A stretch of 64,000 bases of DNA, from contig CM051520.1 in assembly GCA_028015205.1 (NCBI GenBank), forward strand, positions 9,954,501 to 10,018,500, read 5' to 3'. Under the pieces are notes generated by a model, which did not search any database, was not told the origin of the DNA, and saw only the letters and a list, made by a program, of their open reading frames with translations. The DNA comes from Mytilisepta virgata (lineage: Eukaryota; Mollusca; Bivalvia; Mytilida; Mytilidae). Numbering within the stretch: position 1 is the stretch's first letter; the number at the start of each line of letters is the position of its first letter. The translations under genes and the position numbers were made by a program. Below, one piece after another: positions 57,251-64,000 of the stretch.

Positions 57251-58617
57251 AGTATTTACTGAATATTTATTCAATATCCAAATCCATTATTTTCCATCAG
57301 TGCTGCACCTATCATTAACTGAAATTGCTACCTAAAATACCAGTACCCCTAAATTAAAGTAATGAAGCCATAATCACAGTGAATGGCCTATTGACTTGAT
57401 GCTCCATATCCTTGATGGATTTCTTATGTACAAAAAGTGTGCTTAGTTCAATTTAAGAATACCTCTGTTTTTAAGTAATGCCATACTTTTGGTGCTAAAT
57501 AGTTCAATCAGAAAGTGCATATGTGTATACGTGAATTGTTCAAGCAGGCACACACACTTGATCCAGCTATACTATAATAGCCTATAAGACTATAGTTCAT
57601 TATAATGGCTGGATCGTTCATGAAACGGTTCCAAACCGTTAATTTGTTACAGTCAGATACTACACATTTAGATTGCCCTTCACTGAACAAAAAATAAGAT
57701 TGCAGTAACATCTGTTTTCAATATTGTAGCTATTCAACTAATCTTTTGCCCATTTTTATCCTTTGCATACTTATTTTCTCCTGTCCTCCATCTATGAACT
57801 AAAGATCTATTACGTGTATGGATTAGTCGACTGTAGTTTGTTTCCATTACACTTCCGGACAGCTATTTCACATTTACTGAACTACAATTTAGCTATAGTT
57901 AACTATAGTAAGCACCAGAAGTCAACCTATATTCTATACATGTATTAATTTTGTAAAAATTTAAAACTTTGGAAATGCAAGAATACACTGATAAATTCAA
58001 AATAATTCTCTTTTCACCCATGCATTTAACATGAATCGAGTTAGTAATACATCAACACAACTTAATATAGACCAGATATCTACCTATTTTACTTACCAAA
58101 ACACACAAATGAAAATATGTTGGATTGTGTAACTCAAATCATTTTAACCTGCTGAAAACATTTTTTCTACAGTGAAATTCAATCCTCTAAAAAGTAAATA
58201 CAACTGTACAAAGGTAAAAAACACTTATACACTGAAACGATAAATTCACAACTAATACACAATGGCATGTGGTTTTTCATATGCAAATATGACAAGTACG
58301 CCGTATCTATAGAAAATATTTGACCTCGAAACTATTTCCGGTTTTACATTTTCGTGATGTCAAGCCACAAAATGTGACAAAATGCGCACGTTTTTCATGA
58401 ACTGGTTTCTTCAGTTAAAAAATCTAGATTCTTACTCATTATTATGTTCAAATGCCATTGCAAAATATGTTTTTCAACTGGGTGCTGTAGCTGAAAACTG
58501 GTTGCTACCCAAAAGATGAACAGGGGAGATAACAATTACAAAACACCTTACTAATAACCCAAAAATCATACTTTATACGCGAGCAAAGAACGTACCGTTT
58601 AGAGCCGAGGACAATCC
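57251..58617. other. No gene recognised; possible distal promoter region
   Basis: AT-rich except about 58300-58620, where CG dinucleotides rise (ACTATTTCCGGTTTTAC, ATGCGCACG, TATACGCGAG). A strong donor-like GGTAAGTAAA on the - strand is at 58097/58096. This could be a first exon of ccdc74 or of another gene. No coding frame supports it. Confidence 0.3.
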
Positions 58618-58982
58618 ACAGGATATTTATTTTTTATTTTTTGTCTTATTTCGTGAGTACTTTTACTAAATATTTACTATAACAAAGTATATTCTGCGTT
58701 TTTTATCAATGTGCTATACAGTATCCACGTCCTTATACTAAAAAATAATTTCTTAGTACAGGAACTGTATATGAAGTATAGTTAGTATTATCAGAGACAT
58801 ATATTACATATGGTTTTATATGTCTCTGGTATTATATGATCCCTGCTTAGTATAAGGACATATAAGGACGTGGATGATATATAGCACATTGATAATAAAC
58901 ACAGAATATTTAAATATTTATTAAAATTTCCCATGAAATAAGACAAAAACATAATAATAATAAATAAATAAATATCCAGTGC
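58618..58982. repeat. Long imperfect palindrome
   Basis: The left half runs GGATATTTATTTTTTATT ... 'tgtcttatttcgtgag' ... 'tatcaatgtgctata' ... 'tccacgtccttatacta' ... 'cagagacatata'. The right half returns as 'tatatgtctctg' ... 'tagtataagga ... cgtgga' ... 'tatagcacattgata' ... 'catgaaataagaca' ... 'aataaataaatatcc'. The arms are about 170-180 bp with mismatches and small indels, and the centre is at about 58805. This looks like an old MITE or foldback. No target duplication is clear. Confidence 0.7.
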
Positions 58983-59874
58983 GACTGGCATACTTATTGT
59001 AAAATCTTACCAATCTTAATTTGCAGTCATTTGGACGATAATGTTTGAAAAAAAATACACAATGTTACATGTGTGAGAATATTAACGATATTCTTTTGAA
59101 ATTTTTTAAAGTTAAAAGTTTTGACAGAAAAGAAATTTTTATCAAGAGTATTATATACGAATAAACTCTTTGTATAAGAATAAACTCGGATACCTAAATC
59201 CTTTGCCTATAATGAGAATTTCTGTAAGAAAGGTATATTGGCCGTCGAATTAAAACCTTGATTTCTTAACATAACTACTTGTATATATATTATTATCAAC
59301 ACAAAAAATATCTACAGATGACATACCGAATGTAATTTTTATGACATATTTTATTTGTCGTATGGTACTTGAAAGAAACTGCCAGTATATATAAGTTGAA
59401 AAAAGTGCTTCCTTAAAAAAAAACTCTTAGATTTAAAATTGCATTTTTTTTTATTTTGCCTGATAGGTTTAAGAATTCGTGTCGCTGTTCAAGATTAATT
59501 TCCCTTTTAGGTAGGAATTAGACCGGGCTACATAAATCATGGCTTTATTTCTCCATTTTTTTGTTTACCATGAAGTTACTTCGCTGTACTTTTCTTTCGA
59601 TTCTAATGTTTTAATAGTTAAAAAGTTGGTTGTCTGCGCTTTTTTCTTTTCTTGTACTTCTTAAAGTTGCCCTAAACCTATAGCGCCCAGGCAACTTCCA
59701 TCCTCTTTGTTTTGCTGCCATCGCTGTCAATGACTCTAGTCTTCGGATATTATTTTCGCTTTCAAAAATTACAAGTACTCTCTATATGGAAAGAATTGAT
59801 AGATGTAAGGAAGCTAAAATAAATGGCTTTATTTTGCTGCTAATGCGCGCCTATTGCTTTTTATTTTATTATAT
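58983..59874. other. No feature recognised
   Basis: AT-rich sequence left of the decayed LINE. It may include the diverged 5' part of that element, but no reverse transcriptase motif is seen before about 59880. Confidence 0.35.
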
Positions 59875-61155
59875 AGGCTTGATAAGTTTTTATTAAAAAA
59901 TAATCTAATTCATCACTGTCAATTGGGATTTACTTAAAAAGCAAGAACTTCGGATCACATGTTTATTATCAAATGTATTTTTGACAAATATTGTAGTTCA
60001 TAGGATGGAAGGGTTTATACCTGTTTTGTTGACTTTCAGAAAGCTTTTGACACAGTAATCCATACTGGTATAAAGATAAAATTACTATCCGCTGGAGTAG
60101 ATATTTCATTTTATAATATTATAAAACACATGTATGAATCGAGTAAATCTTGTGTCAGATACAGTCCAGGGTAACATATTTTTTTCCAGATTTTGCTTGG
60201 AGTCAAACAAGGGGATAATTTAGACCCTAACCTATTCAAGTTATTTATAAATTACCTTCCGGGGTACCTGAAAGATTCTGTTGACCCTATTACACTTAAT
60301 GACAAACCAGTAAGTTGCTCATTATATACAGATGATTTGGTACTTTTGTCTATATCCGCTAATGGAATACAAACTAGACTCAACATACTCCAGAAATATT
60401 GCAAAGATTGGTGTTTACCTGTAAATCCGAATAAAACAAGGGTTCTGATATTCAACATGACAGGCAGACACATTTCAGAAAAAAATTACTTATGAAAATC
60501 ATTGTGTAGACTGTGTTAATAACTATAAATATCTTGGTTTGCTTAAAATGAACTATATAAAAAATCCTTGAATGCATATTATAAATTACATAAAGATTTA
60601 TTATCATTAAATCCAAATGTCAGTACAAGTTTACATGTATTTGATCACCCTATTAAACCAATACTTTGATTTACCATTGATAAAATCTATTCCAGTTTAA
60701 AATGTGAACGATTACATATTAATATATTTTAGGTGTTCACAAAAAATCCACTAACTTTGGAATTTTATCAGAGATAGGAAGATGTCCAATATATCATGAT
60801 ATAATTAAATCCATGTTGAACTACTTAGAAAAACTTGATTCAACATTCCCACTTCTCAAAGATGCCTACTTATCATATTAAAAACTTTTCTTATCCAAAA
60901 AACCATCTTGGTGTGGCAGTATTGACACAATTCTTGAAACATTTCCAGAAATTAAAAATGTGTTTTCATCTTCTGTGAATATAACGAATTTTAAAAATAA
61001 TATGCAAAAAATATTAAAATCAAATTTCATAGATTTGTGGCACAGTGAACAGCTAAAACATTCAGATGGTAAACTTAGAACATATGTTACATTAAAAATA
61101 CTGAAAACACCAAGTCATAGACAATATGGTAGGGTTAACTGGACAACCATTTAAT
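59875..61155 (+). pseudogene. Decayed non-LTR retrotransposon (LINE) ORF2, jockey/CR1-like
   Basis: Reverse transcriptase pieces in order: LDKFLLKNNLI then HCQLGF near 59880, CFVDFQKAFDTVIH (motif A) at about 60020, LGVKQGDNLDP (motif B) at about 60196, and YTDDLVLLS (motif C) at about 60327. NPNKTRVLIF follows. Further down are C-terminal pieces (LDSTFPLLKDAYL at about 60834, KLRTYVTLKIL at about 61072). At least four frameshifts or stops interrupt it. It is 5' truncated: no endonuclease domain is seen. The clade is named from motif style only. Confidence 0.85.
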
Positions 61156-61439
61156 TCAGAGAAGGGGACTGGCTAACTTGATGAGGTCAAAATATTTATT
61201 TCCAACTTATAGGCGGCCAGATTATTTATTTTCACTCAGACCAGGGCCAGAATATTTATTTCCTGTTCATCCCATCCGTTGAGTATGTATAATGTTCAAA
61301 CCATAAAATTTGTTCCAAAAATCCAGCCATGTATATGATCCCTTTTGTTTCTATAAGGTATGTCTGGCTAATGTAATATGCCATCCGATTGTCCAAGGTT
61401 GGTGTTATAAAATCTTGTATCTTTTATCTTGCATAATTT

Positions 61440-61660
61440 GGCACAATTCTAAAAAAAAACTCTGAAAGTGCCGATTCCTCAAGATATTTATAACTTCTCT
61501 TCTGAAACGGCTTTCCATGTACATGGTTAAATAAACGGAAATTTCATATAAAGCATCCATGAGAGATTCTTTTGTAACTTGGAAATATTTCCAAAAATGT
61601 TCATTGCACAGAATGGCAGGTAAGTAATACCAGGTGAATGATACAGGCTTTACCGCAGCT
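61440..61660 (+). repeat. Helentron-like 3' end fragment
   Basis: 'ttctcttctgaaacggctttcc' is followed by CCAGGTGAATGATACAGGCT (61629-61648), a mutated 3' terminal segment of the AGCTCACCTGG family. A GA microsatellite follows at about 61662-61686. The 5' end is absent. Confidence 0.45.
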
Positions 61661-61689
61661 GGAGAGAGAGAGAGAGAGAGAGAGATTAC

Positions 61690-63730
61690 CTATTTAAACA
61701 AATTAAAACCTATAAATTGTCAGTGGTCATTAACCATATAAGGTTATCCTTATTTTATAATGAAGCAAAATTTTTACAAGTCTTAATAATATTCAGAAAA
61801 AGCTCCCCCCTTTCTAAAATGTGTGTGACTAAACATCGAGTTCGAGTTAAAGTTAAAATTAGAGTTAGAGTTCGAGTTAATTAAAGTTAGAGTTTGAGTT
61901 CGAGTTAATTAAAGTTAGAGTTCGAGTGAGAGTTCGAGTTATAATTCAAATTCGAGTTGAAGTTTGAGTGAACTCGATATATTAATTTCTTATGTCATTT
62001 ATCGAGTTACATTACGAGTTAGAGTTAGAGTTCGAGTTAGTTCGAGCTAAGATAAAGGCACTTGTTCCTGGTACAAATTTTTGTCTAATACCGAAATTAG
62101 TGACGAATTGGAAGTGTTGTTCAACATACATTTTAGTCACAGTTCACATGATAAAATGCTGCTACGTGGGCCTTTAGAGTGCTTCATCTGCTAATAATTT
62201 GTAATTTTTAATTTTTTAATAAAACTTCAATGAGAATTTAAGCCTTCTTTTATTCCGGGTGTAGACCATCAATCCTATAGCAAAACAAGTCAACCAGACT
62301 CTACCATACCACTGGCTTCAACATATGGACGGAGGTATATACACACTATATTTGCCCCAAATTTAGAAAAATGTGAACACGACATATCAAGCCTACAAGT
62401 ACTCTTTACTACAAACAATGTTTCAAACAAACAAGAGGCTACAAGGAGCATATATAAGCTCGCCTGTAAGGACACAACATTTAACTTCAAAGGGGGGGGG
62501 GGGGTATGGGTTTTTTAAATATTGGTTTGACATTTTTTTTTTCAAAGTATGGACACAATTTTATTTTTTTTTTTCGATTACAATCAAACCTAATTATTTG
62601 ATTATCAGAAACAAGAATTGCCCATGGCAGCCATTTGGCCAAGCGATTTCAGAGAAGAAGATTTTTATATATCAGCCAATAAGAAACAAGAACTGCCCAA
62701 CTCTACGCACAATAACTTAATCCCAAAGAAATGGGGGTACTCTCCAAAATGTTCTGCACTTAGGCTAGTACTATCTATTTCTCGATATTGCTATATTGTT
62801 TAAGGGTCCCAACAATTGCAGGTATTTTGGGGGTGCGTTCAAAAAGAAAATAGTAGCCTATTTTTCTTGGTCTGAAAAGGGTAGAGATATCTTTATGGGG
62901 GTGTTAACAAATTTAGCTATTTTTTTATGAGCCTATGTACAGGCAATTTTTTACCTCCCTCCCCGTAAACTTAATCCGTAACTCGAATTTTAACTCGACA
63001 TGCAACTCGATAAATGACATTAGAAATCAATATTTCGAGTTAACTCGAAGATTAACTTGAACTCGAACTTTAACTCGAACTCTAACTCGAACTCTAACTC
63101 GATGTTTAGTCACACCCTTCTAAAACGAACTTACTACAAACAAATAAAAAATGTTTCTCATCCTCAATTTCATTTGAGGTACACCTGAGACAGTTTCTAT
63201 CCCGTCGAGGAGTACCCTAGCTGGTATCTTGCAGATTCAATGTGCAATTTATGTGCTGATACACGAAATCCAAAGTTTAAAAAAAATAACTATATGCTTC
63301 ACTCTTTCCAGTTGAGTAACTGTGCATTTAATTTCCCCATTCTTTGACATAATAGGCTTTAATGTGTTTTTATACTCATCCTTTATACCATGTATGCATT
63401 TAAATATGGTTTGAAGTGTACCATAACAAGAACCATTTTTGGCCTCATAGAGATTTTTTGAACTCGAACATGCCTGTTTAAGTAACGGAAATGAAGTCCC
63501 CAAATTTTCCATTCGATACCAATAATTATTATTAATTTGACTACATCAAAATGTAAAGGGAAATCTACCCAGTTCTGATAATATTGCAAAGTTTGCTGTA
63601 GGTTAATGCACACCAAGTATAAATTTACAGAATCTAGCACGAAGTTTTTCACAAGTTAATTTTCCATATATTTTATCTACTGTGAATGTATCTGCTCTGA
63701 ATTTGGAGATGAAATTAAGGTTATACATCT
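61690..63730 (-). pseudogene. Second LINE fragment, inverse orientation, split by FB3
   Basis: On the - strand from about 63730: EKLRARFCKFILGVH, NFAILSELGRFPF, MENLGTSFPLLKQ, the cysteine motif RNCLRCTSNEIEDEKHFLF, then after the FB3 insertion LNIIKTCKNF and NLIWLMTTDNL to about 61690. These are C-terminal parts of the same ORF2 family as 59875-61155 (compare LDSTFPLLKDAYL). Several stops and one or two frameshifts are present. The FB3 element occupies 61821-63117. Removing it with one 9-bp duplicate keeps the frame across the junction. Confidence 0.78.
61821..63117. mobile_element. Foldback element FB3 (9-bp duplication), inside a LINE
   Basis: The left tip GTGTGTGACTAAACATCGAG and right tip complement GGGTGTGACTAAACATCGAG differ by one base. 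The arms are made of GAGTTC / GAGTTA 6-bp units (left to about 62050, right from about 62972), and both contain a 'gtcatttatcgagtt' segment. The 9-mers TTCTAAAAT (61812-61820) and TTCTAAAAC (63118-63126) flank it, one base apart. The ~0.9-kb interior has a G-run (about 62491-62503), a piece resembling Helentron-like internal units ('gatttcagagaagaagatttt'), and no recognised ORF. Confidence 0.85.
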
Positions 63731-63829
63731 TCATTTGAAACAAAACATTCATTTTCAGTTGTATGTTTTATTGGACCTTATATTCAAATAGTATCACACA
63801 CAAAAATTAGAAAAAGAAAACAATAAAAC

Positions 63830-63835
63830 TTTATT
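63830..63835 (-). terminator. Poly(A) signal AATAAA
   Basis: AATAAA on the - strand lies 27 bp after the stop of the terminal exon at 63862, a plausible distance for a very short 3' UTR. Confidence 0.5.
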
Positions 63836-63861
63836 GGTACAAAAAAACTTTCTATGCATTC

Positions 63862-63945
63862 TTATTTTCTTGACGCTGCTTCCCAATTTTTTGTTGCGAA
63901 TTCATAGGTTCTTAACGCTTCTTCTGGCCTAGCTATTAATGAGAC
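63862..63945 (-). CDS. Last coding exon of an unrecognised gene
   Basis: After acceptor TTTGTATTTTAG on the - strand, a 28-codon frame reads VSLIARPEEALRTYEFATKN then WEAASRK and TAA (63864-63862), followed by AATAAA. The amphipathic composition and clean acceptor/stop/signal arrangement suggest a true terminal exon of a gene whose body lies beyond the right edge. The family is not recognised. The phase 0 start is assumed. Confidence 0.5.
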   Translation of the reverse strand, partial: VSLIARPEEALRTYEFATKNWEAASRK

Positions 63946-64000
63946 CTAAAATACAAACAAAAATGGGAATTCTTTGATAGTTTTATCTTGGGGCTAGTTT

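Noticed and set aside
62373..62720. 115-codon ORF inside FB3 as a transposase remnant
   Set aside because: It includes a G-run-encoded glycine tract and pieces of Helentron-like internal repeat, with no catalytic motif.

Overview
This window is nuclear DNA of a marine bivalve, most likely a mytilid mussel. It is AT-rich, its genes are split by GT-AG introns, and most of the sequence is dispersed repeats of molluscan type: tRNA-derived and V-core SINEs, non-LTR retrotransposon relics, foldback elements, and AGCTCACCTGG-type elements with two hairpin ends. Two dispersed repeats (about 36.93-37.07 kb and 56.87-57.25 kb) look like ones I know as very common in Mytilus DNA. No bacterial operon, CRISPR array or virus was seen.

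Two complete protein genes can be read exon by exon. (1) rfc2, replication factor C subunit 2, on the + strand at 12.46-32.77 kb: nine coding exons with matching phases, 344 residues, and Walker A, Walker B and SRC motifs. (2) A ccdc74-family coiled-coil gene on the - strand at 50.66-40.42 kb: eight coding exons, 375 residues. The two genes converge. Between them at 36.2-37.2 kb lies an unrecognised promoter-plus-ORF unit with a likely frameshift. The last coding exon of a third, unrecognised gene enters on the - strand at 63.95-63.86 kb.

Layout: 1-6.4 kb, AT-rich with no gene seen. 6.40-7.58 kb, a TIR element with a broken ORF. 7.95-8.31 kb, a tRNA-derived SINE. 8.88-9.89 kb, a second family of hairpin-ended element. 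10.05-10.34 kb, a long palindrome. 11.18-12.37 kb, foldback element FB1, inserted 91 bp upstream of the rfc2 start. 12.79-16.18 kb, foldback FB2 in rfc2 intron 1, carrying a nested Helentron-like element and a V-SINE. 16.66-19.68 kb, one Helentron-like copy inserted into another. 21.37-32.77 kb, rfc2 exons 2-9, with more such elements in introns 7 and 8. 35.96-38.62 kb, another copy or pair of copies around the orphan ORF. 40.4-50.7 kb, ccdc74. 46.65-48.10 kb, a Helentron-like element inside a SINE-like repeat in a ccdc74 intron. 50.7-59.8 kb, mostly anonymous. 59.88-61.16 kb, a decayed LINE. 61.69-63.73 kb, a second LINE fragment in inverse orientation, split by foldback FB3.

The most interesting structures are these. 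Both splice edges of rfc2 exon 6 have been tandemly amplified into the flanking introns: about eleven copies of the 3' splice site with the first ~20 exon bases upstream, and further copies of the last 63 exon bases with the donor downstream. Three foldback elements of unrelated sequence share one plan: a unique tip starting with G, arms of short tandem repeats, and 9-bp target duplications. Several insertions can be dated relative to each other because the undisturbed target is also in the window or because a reading frame is restored across the junction.
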